From Maniola hyperantus (taxonomy: Eukaryota > Arthropoda > Insecta > Lepidoptera > Nymphalidae), in assembly GCF_902806685.2 (NCBI RefSeq), contig NC_048553.1:8291099-8355098 (forward strand): 64,000 nucleotides of DNA, read 5' to 3'. Positions 43,118 through 55,036 of the stretch are shown here, in pieces; the stretch's first letter is position 1; each line of letters starts with the position of its first letter. The position numbers were made by a program, and so were the translations under genes. The notes beneath the pieces were generated by a model, which worked only from the letters and a program-made list of their open reading frames with translations, did no database searches and had not been told where the DNA came from.

Positions 43118-44156
43118 AGAATACCTGCATTCAAAAATACGAAAAGGTAATTTTGTGCGTTTACTATGTTTCTTCATGAAATCTTCATTCTACTTTCTGA
43201 AATTTCACAGAAATGTACAGAAAGAGAGCTTTTACAAAATAAACTGAAAATAATGTGACTAGCGCCACCTAGCGAACGAAGCCTGAACTCGGCTGTCTGC
43301 GGAAGGGTCCCAAAACTCGACTATTAATTTCCTAAGGGAACTCTACACCCCGCAACCCCTGTACCACGTTCTGTGGAGAGAAAATGTTGTAATTTTTTTT
43401 CTTACATTTTTTACTTCTGCTTATTTATTAGCACCTTTTTGCTAATATGGTTCGTTTGAAACGTCTATCTATCTGTTGGTTACCTGTGATTTGAAAAAAG
43501 AAAGAAAAAATATTTTATTTCATAGTAATAAACTAAATTAATCGCTAATCACCCATGTTATCCCATATTATTATAAATATGCAAGTGTTTCTTTGTTAGT
43601 TTGTTCTTCAAACAAGTCGCGTCAAGACGAAGTGGTGGGAATCAGCTGCTACCCTACTAAATAAATTGTCACTTGATCAAATACAGAAGTCACGCTTCAT
43701 ATTCGATTTAGTCGAAATTTTGTTCAGTTGTTGTTGGGAGTTGCAGGAAGATTTCTGACATACCTAGTACTATCAACGTACAACAGGTGGTGCTCAAGTC
43801 GCATTCGCGGAACATTATTGTAACGTTTTTGTGTTTCGACTCTAGAATTTTATAAACATTGGTGAGTGTATAAAATCTATTTGTTCTCTAATCTATTGTC
43901 TTCACACTTGGCGAGATTGGATAATTGCGGCACGCAGCACGTGGTGGGGTGAACTGCGTACATCGACGACTGCGTGCCACACCGTAACGTAGATAGGTAC
44001 TTATGTGTAAATGCAGGTTACTTTTCCTAATTCAAACTTAATAAAAAGTAGGTCTACTTACTTGTCTATAATTACTATTATTATTATGACTTATCTACCA
44101 TAAGTAGATATGTAGGTATACTACAATATAAGCTGTATTTTTGAGCCGCTAATATG
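43118..44156. other. gene-free stretch with one small Helitron-like piece
   Basis: 43566-43650 (ATAAATATGCAAGTGTTTCT, GACGAAGTGGTGGGAATCAG) is a shortened Helitron-like copy. The rest is unique, with a CGCAGCACGTGGTGGGGTG patch near 43934, and no gene. Confidence 0.35.
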
Positions 44157-44476
44157 CAGGATGTAATGAGAAGGGTAGCAAAAATTAAAACAGGTGATAG
44201 TTATGATGATTAATGACAAGATATATAAAAGAAACGCAAAAATAAAATAAAAAACATGTATTTTTTAAAAGTTCGCAATGTATTGCAAATAAAACATCTG
44301 ACTGACGCTAGAGGTCAACTAACGTTACGTAGTTAGGTACCGCGGGGTCACGCTATATATTGCAGGTTTGAAAATACCTAAACTACAACCACATACAGTT
44401 ACCTAAGGCAAATGGTTACTGGTATTGGATTGTGTTTAGGCGCTAAGTTTTTTGCTAGCGTTCTAATTACACCCTG
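44157..44476 (+). mobile_element. MITE family M4 copy 2
   Basis: CAGGATGTAATGAGAAGGGT start and GCTAGCGTTCTAATTACACC with CTG end are imperfect inverted ends of about 28 bp. Inside are AAAAGTTCGCAATGTATTGC and CTGACTGACGCTAGAGGTCA. TA-rich edges suit a Tc1/mariner helper. Confidence 0.7.
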
Positions 44477-44479
44477 TAT

Positions 44480-45430
44480 AAACGGGAATTACGTAGTAGG
44501 TACGTTTGGAAATTATAACGTGAAGTAGGTACCTACCTAAGTAATAATATATTACAAACAAATTTTTTATTTATGATAAAAAGAACAGCAGACGTCGCGT
44601 GGTAAAACAAGTGTCTAACGACAGCATTTCGCATGGGGAAAACTTGGTAGAGGTCGCCGGTCGGTCCCAACTCCGGGCTTATCTTCACGGCCGCATGACT
44701 ATCCTATACTAATGTAATGAAAAATTACGCCCATCTGATACCGCTAGCTCCTTTTTGTCCCACCTTCCATTATAAATACCCGGTATTATGTAATCTGATG
44801 CGCTAACTTAATTGCCATGCTGCGGCGGTCGTTTAATACCTTCTTTTTAAATCGGCTTTGAAGGAGCTATATAATGGGAATAATGGGAAATTGTAGGAAA
44901 CTATTCCCATCTCTGTGGAACTTATGCACGGGGAAGTGTGTCTTTTTCTTTTGCATCGTGTGATTCAATATCGGTTCCTTGCCAACGATGAAATATTGAA
45001 ATAGTAAATAAATTAAGGTAGGTATTTTATGACATTGATATAATATAATGATAGATCAATATTGTATGACCTTTTTTGGGATCTTCAGTTCTATTAATAT
45101 TGTAACAAATTATTAAAATTATAGCTACAACTTAATGACCTAGGATAAAACTTAAGTAACATAACTAAGTATTTTGATCAAAAGGTAAGTGGGTATAGGT
45201 AAATTTTGCATGGATTGAAGTTTAATTTAATTTGTTTGTTCTTTTAGTAGCTTAAGCTGAAAGAAACCCTACAAACAGGCGCTTCCTACTGTAAATCTTT
45301 ATCGAAGCTGAAAATATGTTCGCCTGATTTGGGACGTGACTGATACAGATTTCACGAGGTTTGGAAGCTACTTTAGACTTGGGCCCAAGGTGGAGCGCCC
45401 TTTCCGTCCCATCTTTAGTTCGGTTGCTAA
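44480..45430. other. gene-free stretch
   Basis: No gene recognised. 44590-44960 has balanced composition (GGTAGAGGTCGCCGGTCGGT, CATGCTGCGGCGGTCGTTTA). A 63-codon minus frame at 45252 is unconvincing. Confidence 0.3.
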
Positions 45431-45439
45431 GTCTGTTGC

Positions 45440-45520
45440 ACACAATCTCTAAACTAAGCCAAATTGAGTTCTAAATCTAATGCTATATTTTCTGCCCGAA
45501 ACATTATGAAAGGGATAGCA
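45440..45520. mobile_element. MITE family M5, partial copy 2
   Basis: ACACAATCTCTAAACTAAGC, GAGTTCTAAATCTAATGCTA and GAAAGGGATAGCA follow the left half of 33065-33225. Confidence 0.6.
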
Positions 45521-45566
45521 ATACGTACTTACCTACTTATATTTAGATCTGTCATAAGTATTACTT

Positions 45567-45783
45567 ATTAGATGATGCCCGCGACTTCGTCCAGTTGGAT
45601 TTAGGTTTCCAAAAATCATATGGCAACTGTTTAATTTCCTGGGATAAAAGAAGCCATTGTCCTTCCACGGGATGCAAGCTTTCATCAAAATCAATTGAAC
45701 GGGTGGGCTGTGAAAAGATAGCAGACAGACAGATACACAGACAGACAGATAGGTACACTTTCGCATTTATAATATTAGTATGG
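45567..45783 (-). mobile_element. Helitron-like element, family A
   Basis: ATTAGATGATGCCCGCGACTT (CTAG mutated to TTAG), CCACGGGATGCAAGCTTTCA, GAACGGGTGGGCTGTGAAAA, CACTTTCGCATTTATAATAT and TAGTATGGAT. The canonical 5' TCCATACTAATATTATAAAT is intact on the minus strand. Frames of 65-77 codons here are repeat artefacts. Confidence 0.7.
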
Positions 45784-46340
45784 ATTACTACATATTTAGT
45801 TTAGAAATCATGCACAGTACAACAGAATTAGTCACATAGGCTGATTGTTATCTTGCGGAGTCTTTTAATTAATCTGTGTACGAAGGTATTCAGTGCATAG
45901 TTACGCACAGAAATCTAAATACATAGTTGGATAAATTCGGCTATGTCGGTGGTTGCCGCTCCATACCAACATAAAGGCATTGCGACACATTCATTTAGCA
46001 ATTGAACAGTCTGATTCACAAGCCGCTTTTATTGTAGGCTTTAAGTAATAGGATGACTATCGTAATTGATTTTACATTTTTTGCACCTTTGAAATGGTTT
46101 AATGAAATAAAGTATAGGTATGCACCTACTTAAACGCTATGAATAGCGTACCTATGGATGACTAAAAATCCTACTAAAGGCTAAAATGTTAACCTACCAT
46201 TGTTCAAAAAGTGTGGAAAAAAAACTCTTTGTACTTCTCTCTATGAGGAGTCCGAATATAATCGTCTTTACGGATAGGTTGATTTTATTGCTTAGTTATC
46301 TCACAGTGATAAAAATAATTGAGATACCATTAATTTTATT

Positions 46341-46524
46341 TAGAGTACGCGGCAGAAAGTAATGTATATCGGCCTTTAGAATGACATTTCGGCTTTGTAG
46401 AGCGTTGTCTCTGTCACTCATACCTATATGTCGTTTTGTCGGTCTCAACGACAGAGACAGCGCCCTACAAATCTGCTATCTCTTTCTAAAGGGCGATGTA
46501 CATTACTTTCTGCGGCGTACTGTA
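46341..46524. mobile_element. MITE family M1 copy 2
   Basis: TAGAGTACGCGGCAGAAAGT and ACTTTCTGCGGCGTACTGTA ends, with GAGCGTTGTCTCTGTCACTC and CAACGACAGAGACAGCGCCC inside. The core lies in the opposite orientation to 4658-4856. Confidence 0.75.
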
Positions 46525-46529
46525 CTTCG

Positions 46530-47127
46530 TAGCTGACTCACCCCAACTTCACTCTGATGGAATTTCTGAAATTATTTTTCAGAGGGGGTCTACATCATAA
46601 AGAAAAACACTTCAGCATCTCAACCCGTTGAGCTCTGTCGATGTCGGTTACTTTGGTTCTCCTACGAACCTCCTCATTTCTGACTGGATCACGTACCTAG
46701 AGAAACTACAAGCCTTTGTTTATTAATCGTATATTTTCCATTTATAGCTGAACGATAGATTTATTTTGGGTGTTTTTCACAATAAATAGCTGGGTACTCA
46801 ACATAATTACGTGCATTGTGAGCGGGTTTTTGCGCGCGCCAACCGCACAATTTAGTTAGGGTAAACAGCTGCCTCTAATTTATAGCGAGTTTTATAATTG
46901 CGCAAAATTCACATAAAACAAGCCATATTTAAACCATAATCGATTGTCTGTATTGTTGAGCTGCCATGCAGAAATAACGGTAAGTATGGGCATAAGTTGC
47001 TTTTCGAAAAATTATACTTGGAACTCTTTCCGAAGTTTTTTTAATAATAATTTTATTTGCAGGCTTGTCTACAAATATGGGAAGATGGTTTTCTCGATAT
47101 GAAATCATATTAATAATAATTTCAATA
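46530..47127. other. gene-free stretch
   Basis: No gene. A 110-codon minus frame at 46929-47261 runs into the Helitron-like copy on its right and has no recognisable domain. Confidence 0.35.
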
Positions 47128-47325
47128 CTAGCTGATGCCCGCGACTTCGTACTTGTGGATTTAGATTTTTTTTTAATCTCGTGGGAACTCTTTGATTTCC
47201 CGAGATAAAAGTAGCCTATGTCACTCTCCAGGTCTTTAACTATACCCATGCAAAAAATCACGTCAATCCGTTACTCTGTTGCGAGTGATTGAAGGACAAA
47301 CCAACAAACCAATAATCCAACCAAC
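47128..47325 (-). mobile_element. Helitron-like element, family B
   Basis: TACTAGCTGATGCCCGCGACT, TTTCCCGAGATAAAAGTAGC, CATGCAAAAAATCACGTCAA and GAAGGACAAACCAACAAACC. The right end is eroded. Confidence 0.65.
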
Positions 47326-47430
47326 CAACTGATTTCAAGTATTCGTATGTTTAAATTATTAGGGTAAATAAAGTGAGGTAGATAATAAAAATAAAATACT
47401 TAGACAGTTTATGGATTTATAGAATAAGGA

Positions 47431-47555
47431 CCTGTTTCACAACCACCAAATAAATTTTATCTGACGAATAGATATTTTATGATTTCAACAGATTCTCAAC
47501 TGCCATAACGTTTTTATTCGTCAGATAAAGTTGGCGATAGTGAAAGTGAAACAGG
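47431..47555. mobile_element. short inverted-repeat element (CCTGTTTCAC ends)
   Basis: CCTGTTTCAC and GTGAAACAGG ends, with TTTTATCTGACGAATA inverted as ATTCGTCAGATAAA inside. About 125 bp, non-coding. Confidence 0.65.
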
Positions 47556-47560
47556 CTCAG

Positions 47561-48512
47561 GATTCCAAGATTATGGCATAGTTCTCGTTTTAAAATGATG
47601 AATTAAGGGTACCAAAAACTACTTCATTGAACAAATACTATAAAATAAAAATACCCACCGAACGTCTTCTCTCTAGCAGAGGTCTCAGAGCAGTGCGTCT
47701 TGTCCCCTTGCGTATGTGGACTACCCTCATCCCCACAAATTCACCCACCCCACACCCTAGCTTCAAACTGCGGGTGGCATTTTTAATGTTCACCTCCTTT
47801 ACACTCAGTTTTCGTCCGTTATTGCTATGCGACTTTTAAAAGACGAATTCTCCATTTTTACCTCTACGCTATAATCAGCCTTTACACGTGGAGATAAAGG
47901 TCACATTATTTATTAAAGGAACAAGAGTTAGATCCTTGTCTAATAGGACAACAGATAAGCAGAAATATACACTCTTTAGAGAAATTTGTCCTCGCGATTG
48001 TACCGGTGAGATCCAAATTAAGCCGTATTGCTTTGGCGGCAGATTCGATTTTTAGAGAATGGAATTTGGTACAGATAAGTCCAATTCTCTAGTGTAGAAA
48101 TGGAGGTGCAATAATTTAAGCAAGGGGTGGAAAGCGATGGAGAGTTCTTTTTGGAGTTTGTGCGAGTGAGACGTGCGTAGAGGTCGAGGGTGCGGGTTAA
48201 ACGCGCCACAGGGACGTACTTAATGTGCGTGCAAAAAAATGAAATTTGCATTTTTGTACTCGTCTCTACCTGATAAAGCATTATGATTATAGATAGAAAT
48301 AAATTCACTTATTCTTACTAAGTATATTCGATAGCTCTTGTTTTTCATGTTGAGGTGCATTGAGTAAGCGAACAGGTAACCTGAAAAATAATAATAAGAG
48401 TATTACAAAGTTAACAAGTTTAAAGACTTTCATTTTGGACGGAGGGATGTTTGTTCAAAATGATTTATAGGTACTTAGGTTCACAAAGTGAAATAGATGT
48501 TGTATGAATATG
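47561..48512. other. gene-free stretch
   Basis: No gene. Frames of 70 (47627) and 96 codons (48018-48308, minus) have no recognisable family features. Confidence 0.35.
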
Positions 48513-48871
48513 CAATGTGTAACCACAACGCTACAAAAAAGGAAGACAGGTACTGATGATTACCTACTGATAAGGTAGGTACCACAAAAAATATTTAAAT
48601 ATTTTTATTAAAAGTGCACAATATATTGCGAAGAAATCTTCTGACTGACGCTAGAGGTCAACGAACGATACGTAAATAGCCCACCCGGAGTCAATGGCAC
48701 GTCATAAGAGAGGCATTGACCCGAGTTTTGCACGCGGGTCAATGTCTCGGGTTTTTGCGGGTTTGAAAAATACTAGATAAATCACTACAAATACAAGTAA
48801 GGTAAATGGTTAAATTGGCATTGGATTATAATAATAACCCTAAGTTTTTGCTAGCGTTCTGGTTACACCTT
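48513..48871 (+). mobile_element. MITE family M4 copy 3
   Basis: CAATGTGTAACCACAACGCT start and GCTAGCGTTCTGGTTACACC end. It has CTGACGCTAGAGGTCAACGA and an internal GCATTGACCCGAG/CGGGTCAATGTC palindrome. Confidence 0.7.
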
Positions 48872-49139
48872 ATTATAGACATGAAATTGTAAACAACTAG
48901 GTATATGCGTTTGGCGTTAGATGTTGTTCGTATGTTTGCTTCTCCTTTGCCGCCATTTTTCTGAATTTTTACTAGACTGATTTTGATTCGGTTTTTTACA
49001 TTACACAGGTAGATATTACCTTATAGCAGGTTTTAGAGATGTTTCAAAGTTAGGGTAAGGTCAGCAGATATCATTCATCCCTGTGATCACTTGAATTGAT
49101 TTTGTATAGGTATAAAAAAGAAAGTTGTGGTCTGTAAGG

Positions 49140-49266
49140 CCCAATTTCCACCTAAGCGGAGCGAGAGGAGATGTGATCAGTCGACCAATCAGAATTTCGG
49201 AAGATTAGGGTAATAATTAGACCTAATTGGTCGACTGAAGTTAATATCTCCATAAGTGGAAACTGG
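49140..49266. mobile_element. short inverted-repeat element (CCCAATTTCCAC ends)
   Basis: CCCAATTTCCAC and GTGGAAACTGGG ends, with GATCAGTCGACCAAT inverted as ATTGGTCGACTGAAG inside. The ends resemble those at 5449-5552. Confidence 0.65.
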
Positions 49267-49269
49267 GTA

Positions 49270-50454
49270 TTTTATGGTTGTGCTATTTCGAATCGATCTG
49301 TCATGTAAGTGTTAATCTGAATAAGTAAAAGTTAAGTGAAACAAAATAAAAAGTAAAATAAAAAGCTTTCCTATTCCGACCCTGACACCCATCAACACCC
49401 GAATAGGCCGACGCTGCGAACGCTAAAAACATTCCCCTCTTCCCTTTCTCCGATTTTTAAGCCTACTCCCACCCCCTCTAACTCCCGGGTTAGCCAGAGG
49501 TACATTTATGCGCAATAAATTTTGACCGCCAACATCAATTCAAAATGGCGTCACTCCTACACGTTCTACTGCACAAAAAGTCACTCTAACCCAACTGTGC
49601 AGAATTCACAATTATTTGCTTTAAAAGTCGCTATGTAAAAGAAACGGTTTTGAGTTTTGAACCCGACTGTGAAGCTTAGCAATAAATGCCTTTCAACCTT
49701 TTATTATAAAACTCGTTTTCGTGTGTATTCCGTTGATTGCATAAAAGAAGGCGCCAGGTTTGCGGGCGGGCAGACAGACAGAGGTAAATAGGGTAGATAT
49801 TGTCTATTTCTCATTTGTCTTGGTGATAGTGTGGTAATAAAATCTATTGTTCGCCGACCTATGCTGCTTTTGAAAGGTAGCGAGCAAACATAGAGAGATA
49901 AAAAGAGTTCGATTAAGACTGGTGGCAGGGCCGCTGTGCTATCCTAATTAATTACTCACAGATTATCATAAGTCGATGAGCACACGAGAGAAGAGATGAG
50001 GAAAGCAGAAAGCTGCTTCTTTTATACGCCTCGGTTGACAATAATAGTCCCACCAAAAACATTTCATGTAAATTTGGTTGTAAAGACTCATGAGTTCATA
50101 ATGCTTCACGGTTAAAAATTTATGAGATCTCTAGTAGAGCCAAGCCCTTGCTGAGCTTCAATTTGCAATGCCTATGGGGCCTTATCCACGTCCAAAATAT
50201 ATACCTAGCTCTTGAGTGCTTTTGACTGTATCACTTTTATAACAAGAAATAACAAAATACTTAACTCTACTAATAAGCTCTAACTTTGCAATCTACATCT
50301 TGGTAAAAAAGTATGGCTTAGCCGTTTAAAGTTATTGTTTCTCTCGTATTGGCGGGAGCACTACCGTGCCCCTTAATTGGAGTAATGTCAGTTTTAAAGA
50401 AGTTTTCGAAACGGAGCGTACCTAGGAAGCTATATTAACTCCTTCAGCTTCCTT
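49270..50454. other. gene-free stretch
   Basis: No gene recognised and no clear repeat. Confidence 0.35.
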
Positions 50455-50677
50455 CAGCTACTTTTTATCTCGGAAAATCAAAAAGTTCCCACGTGATTTA
50501 AAAAACCTAAATCCACGTGGATGAAGTCGCGAGCATCAACTATTTGGTACAAATAGAAATAGCTTGCATTCTGGAGACGGATACCTATAAGGCTACAATT
50601 TATCCCCGAAAATCAGAGTTCCCAGGGGATTTTTAAGAAACTTAAATCCAGATGAATTCGCTGGCATCATCTAGTAA
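50455..50677 (+). mobile_element. two Helitron-like 3' ends in tandem
   Basis: 50455-50543 (TACTTTTTATCTCGGAAAATC, CCACGTGGATGAAGTCGCGA) and 50592-50677 (CCCGAAAATCAGAGTTCCCA, GCTGGCATCATCTAGT) are two 3' fragments in the same orientation. Confidence 0.55.
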
Positions 50678-50935
50678 GGGAAGGATTAAATTTAGGTAGC
50701 ATCGTTAACGCATCTGGAAATCAAACCTGGAACCTCTGATTTACGAGATGAGTAATCACACCACTGTATTGAACTCCGACTACTGAACTACTACTGTGTA
50801 CTACTGTGTACTGAAGTCCGTTAAGGAAATATAGTAGTAAGTTATGTACATAGTATTAAGAGCGCCACTTCGCCAACAAAGTGGCCCACCAGTTTGGCGA
50901 GATTGATATGTAGGAAACTCTGTAAAACTAATATG

Positions 50936-50945
<10 letters not shown>

Positions 50946-50966
<21 letters not shown>

Positions 50967-51041
50967 ACTTTTTTTATTCGTATAAACTTTTACAAGTACT
51001 TACGAATAGTCGGATGCATCTACCACTGGTTCGGAATGCCT
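50946..51041 (-). mobile_element. LINE 3' end with long A-run
   Basis: An A-run at about 50948-50967, then CTTTTTTTATTCGTATAAAC, TTTTACAAGTACTTACGAAT, GGATGCATCTACCACTGGTT and CGGAATGCC. Nearly the same as 20849-20938. Confidence 0.55.
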
Positions 51042-51414
51042 ATTGAATCAGTAATCAAAAAATTATACACACTTGGGTCTTGCATAGAGAATTTATAAAT
51101 TCGTTATCACCAAAGCACTTACGCGAAGTAGCCGGTAAAAGCCGACACACGTTGAGTAAACTTTCACCATAGATTGACACAACTCTCTATTTGTTTGGTA
51201 ATACGATGTTTTAGGCTTCGGTGTGTACTTACCATCCGGGTACGTTTTAGTCGCGTTGTATCAGGAATATGGGGTGACCCTCGTATTTACTTACTGATGT
51301 CAATTTGTGACTTGGTTTGAACTTTTTTGACGGGTTATCTACAGTATAGATAGGTTTTTTAATTTTGATGATTTTATTTTATTTTGTTTTCACCGGATAA
51401 TGAAATAAACTGTA

Positions 51415-51500
51415 GATAGGTATTGCATACGAAAGAAAAAAAACAATAAAATAAACATAGGAATATTTAGTACAATTGGCGGCCTTATCGCTTTTTTAGC
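51415..51500 (-). mobile_element. LINE 3'-UTR fragment
   Basis: GGCGGCCTTATCGCTTTTTT on the plus strand is the reverse of the GCGATAAGGCCGCC word at 16203-16240. Confidence 0.4.
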
Positions 51501-52408
51501 TTGCTAAAAAAATTTAAAGCCTGATCCAGATAATATACCTACCTATATTATTTTTCATTTATTGATGGAGATTAAGTTACAAATACAATTGCAATAGGTA
51601 ATCTTATACAAGAATTGGGAGCGTTAATTATATTTGATATAATTAATTTACACAAAAATGATTAACTTGTGGACTTTGAGATAAGTTTTATCTGATCCTA
51701 ATCACTAATAGGTACCACTCGTAAGTTTACACGTGTCGTTCTCAATCACAATAAGGTTTTGACCGAAGGAAGCCAAGTCTATTTGGATGAATTAGCTGTT
51801 CGTACGTCTATAAGAATAATGTTCTTAAATGTCTTTCCAAGTTAATCAATATCAAGCTTCTATAGACGAATGCAGTTCTAACCTCCTCCGTCCGAACAAT
51901 GCCGATAAAATTCTGTCATCGACCGTTGACTCGTCGGTAAAACAAAAAAAAACCTATAGGTATCGCCGAGTACCTGTCCCCAGCAAAAAACAAAGGGTCA
52001 TCAGTATCGGAAGTGTGAGCCTCATCAAGATAAATAGAAATGTCACGATGATGGATTACAGCTCCAGGCGCACAGCGGCTGCCATAATTTAGCCGTTTAA
52101 ACATCGCATCGAACGATCTTATTCTAAAAATCATAGGGTTTAAATTCGCATGCATTCAAGTTTAAAATTTACAATAAAATGGCTCGGCTCCTGCAAGGCT
52201 GTGCTATCTGCAGCAAGTAAATAGGAGTGTACATGCTATAGGGGTTTATCGTTTTTTAGGGAAAAGGGTGGATCTATTTGCGCAGGGTAATTGAGTATAC
52301 AGATATTGTGCAAATATCAGAATAAGCCTTGGGTGAAACTGATTGTTTCTTTTTTCCTACACCTACATAATAAAAATAACCAAAACCCGTTTGTGCTTTG
52401 TTTCATCA
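51501..52408. other. gene-free stretch, possibly conserved
   Basis: Repeat-free. 51780-52200 has balanced composition and an 87-codon frame (51829-52092) starting MSFQVNQYQASIDECSS and ending SSRRTAAAII. I recognise no family, so it is left uncalled. Confidence 0.3.
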
Positions 52409-52482
52409 GCATCATGATCAACCCATCACCAGCTCATTACAGAGCACGGGTCTCCTCTCAGAGTGAGAAGGGTTTTGGTCAT
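52409..52482 (-). mobile_element. SINE 3' fragment
   Basis: ATCATGATCAACCCATCACC and GAGCACGGGTCTCCTCTCAG are the 3' part of the SINE family at 41246-41493. A Helitron-like 3' piece follows at 52519-52580. Confidence 0.6.
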
Positions 52483-52898
52483 TTATCACTATAGGATATC
52501 CTACTTAATCTGCTAAACCCAGAAAATCAAAAAGTTCCAACGTGGTTTTTAAACCTAAATCCACGATGAAGTCACGGGCACGGAAGGAAGTTTATAAGTA
52601 CCTATTACTTACCTTGGTCGATTGAAGTTATTATTATCCCAGTAAAACCACAACTAATAAGTATTTGTTTAGTGGAAAGGAGTCACGTTCCTCAATAACG
52701 AAGCAGAGAGAGAGGTGGGTCTTGTCAATGCCGTTTGCCGGTGAAGACCTGAAATAAAATAGAAAGTTGTGGTTTTAGATGAGTTTTTAATATAGGTAGG
52801 TACCACAGTTGGACAAAGACTTCACTTTAGGCAAATTGAGGCCGAGCACGGTTGTACCTACTGGGTACATACTCGTACATACTGGGTAACTGTATATA

Positions 52899-53082
52899 TC
52901 TCTATATATAAAAATGAATCACTGAATATGTTGCTGATCGTAAATCTCGAAAACAGCTGAACCGATTTCGATAATTCTTTTTTCATAATATTCCTTGAAG
53001 TACGGGGATGGTTCTTACGGAGAGAAAAATTAAAAAAAAAATCCTGACTGTTAGGTGGTACGAAGTTTGCCGGGGTAGCTAG
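52899..53082 (+). mobile_element. Helitron-like element, family H
   Basis: TCTCTATATATAAAAATGAA start, CTCGAAAACAGCTGAACCGA, GAAGTACGGGGATGGTTCTT and GTACGAAGTTTGCCGGGGTA, then GCTAGT. The TC...CTAG ends suggest a separate non-autonomous Helitron family. Confidence 0.6.
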
Positions 53083-53316
53083 TATAGGTATAGAAATTGT
53101 AACAATTTGGGTTTTTTTAAAAAAGCAACTACTGAGTTTCTTGCTGGCTTTTCTCTTTAAATCACTTTTCTGAAATGGTGTAAGGTTCGACTTATTATAT
53201 CATAAGTTGCACATGAATTCATTTAAATAAATTCATTTCATTTTATTTCAATACCTAACTACCTAGTCCGTTTAACCTCAGTGGTAGACCATTAAGCTTG
53301 TCTATTTGTAATAGTA

Positions 53317-53552
53317 CTAGCTTATGCTCGCGACTTCGTCCGCGTGGACTATAAAAATTTCAAACCTCTCTTTCACCCCCTTAGGAGTTAAATTTTCAAA
53401 AATCCTTTCTTAGCGGATGCCTACATCATACCATCTATCTGCATGCGAAATTTTAGCCCGATCCGTCCTGTAGTTTGAGCTGTGCGTTGATAGATCAGTC
53501 AGTCAGTCAGTCAGTCAGTCAGTCAGTCACCTTTTCCTTTTATATATTTAGA
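53317..53552 (-). mobile_element. Lep1-type Helitron
   Basis: CTAGCTTATGCTCGCGACTTC, TCACCCCCTTAGGAGTTAAA, CGTCCTGTAGTTTGAGCTGT, (CAGT)n at about 53487-53530 and CCTTTTATATATTTAGA. Complete. Confidence 0.8.
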
Positions 53553-54680
53553 TTAGAAACACACATGGGCAGTTAGCTAATTAGGTATTTATTAACATTG
53601 AAAATTCTATTCGTAATTTTTTTTCACTAAAGATCAAGAGGAATTTTAAATGAAGTGGTTCGCCGTATGAGTAGTACCTACCTATGTCTAGGTTTGTATA
53701 TTCTTATGTATCTACGAATAGGTCCTTATGAGCAAGATTTATCTGGTAGGTAGACACCTGGTTACAGTTCTCCATTATTACATTTTTGCTCTGTTGAATT
53801 TAATACAACTGGAAATGTTAGTTTAGACGTGAAGTCGAGCGTAGGCAAAAATAGCCACTTGTTTTAAATAAAGAGAAATTAGGTTAATTTTCTTTAGTTG
53901 AAAGCAGTTTATGCAAGGTTTGCTGTGAAAAAGTTTGTAACAAAAGGCAAGTAATTAAGTTTTCAATTCCAGGGGCATATTAAAACAGTTGTCTGGAGAG
54001 AACTAAAAAATAGATGAAAAAAATGCAATGACTGCGCAAAAACAAAATGGAAGGCTAGCTTAGGTATTACTGGGGCGAGATTCAAATACGCATGTGCGTT
54101 CGGCCGCCCTACGCGACGAGCCGCGGGGAGGCCGGGGTAACCCAGCTCTTGGGGCAATAAAGGGAGGTGGGGTTTTATTTTCGTAGGCACGGTTCCGTCT
54201 ACCTTTCTTGAGCATTTCCCTTTGATATCCGAATAATTTGATGCGGTTTATGATTCTACTCTAAGGCTCTATACGTGTACATACGGGGGAGGGCTTTTGT
54301 GTTTGCAGAATTAATTAGAGGGTGCTGTAATTTTTGCTCCGCTTATGTTTTTCCGTATTAGGCGTTCGTTATAAAAACATAGGACTTCGTTTTTTGTTTA
54401 GGGTCAGCTTTGAAAACAAACGAATTCTTAATGAATCTCGCGGCGCGTGCGGAATGGAAAACATGGCGAATATTTTCCTTCATCAAAGACGGCTTGATTT
54501 GAATATCTCATTATCCTCCTCTTTTCTGTAACACGCGCGAATGCAAATGGTTTGGGATTCGCGGAACATTTCCAACGTAATACTTGTTTAAATTGTAGTT
54601 CGTTAAACAAAGTGGAAATGGTTTTGTTTTAAATTGTTGAGGGGCGGTGGAAAATGTTATTCTAGCTCATTGAAGTATCT
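53553..54680. other. gene-free stretch with CpG-rich patch
   Basis: No gene. 54060-54190 is CpG-rich (GTTCGGCCGCCCTACGCGAC, GAGCCGCGGGGAGGCCGGGG) and 54400-54600 keeps balanced composition. A 75-codon minus frame at 53963 and antiparallel frames at 54334-54610 lack family features. Confidence 0.3.
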
Positions 54681-54807
54681 ATAGTACGCGACAGGTCAAG
54701 ATGGCAATCAGGGAGGGACGCCCCGCACACCCGCACAGTCCCTACGCTAACTCGGTGTGGGTGACACCTCATACTTCGATTGCCATCTCAACCTGTCGCA
54801 GACTATA
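54681..54807. mobile_element. GC-rich palindromic MITE, family M3 copy 3
   Basis: ATAGTACGCGACAGGTCAAG and CTCAACCTGTCGCAGACTAT ends around a shortened core with GGGACGCCCCGCACACCCGC. Confidence 0.75.
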
Positions 54808-54950
54808 CATATGCTAGGAAAAGCCGTATACCTTACCTATTACTCACCCGCATGTGTTTTCGTAACTTACGTAGATAGGTACTTGGTAGGTGTCTCATTG
54901 TATCTAATATAAAAGACAATATTGTGAAATGTATGGTTCATCGACGTAAT

Positions 54951-55036
54951 TATGATCAACCCATCGCAGGCCCACTAACTACCAAATCCTCGACCTTTCG
55001 AATGAAAGGCCGATGTCTCAACCGCTAGGCTATAAC
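54951..55036 (-). mobile_element. SINE fragment, rearranged
   Basis: TATGATCAACCCATCGCAGG joins directly to CTCGACCTTTCGAATGAAAG and CTCAACCGCTAGGCTATAAC. The middle is missing. Confidence 0.5.

Noticed and set aside
46929..47261. 110-codon minus-strand frame
   Set aside because: Partly inside a Helitron-like copy, composition unconvincing, no domain recognised.
48018..48308. 96-codon minus-strand frame
   Set aside because: No recognisable domain, signal peptide or splice signals; expected by chance in this length.
51829..52092. 87-codon plus-strand frame in repeat-free DNA
   Set aside because: Hydrophilic with no motif recognised; kept only as part of a possibly conserved stretch.
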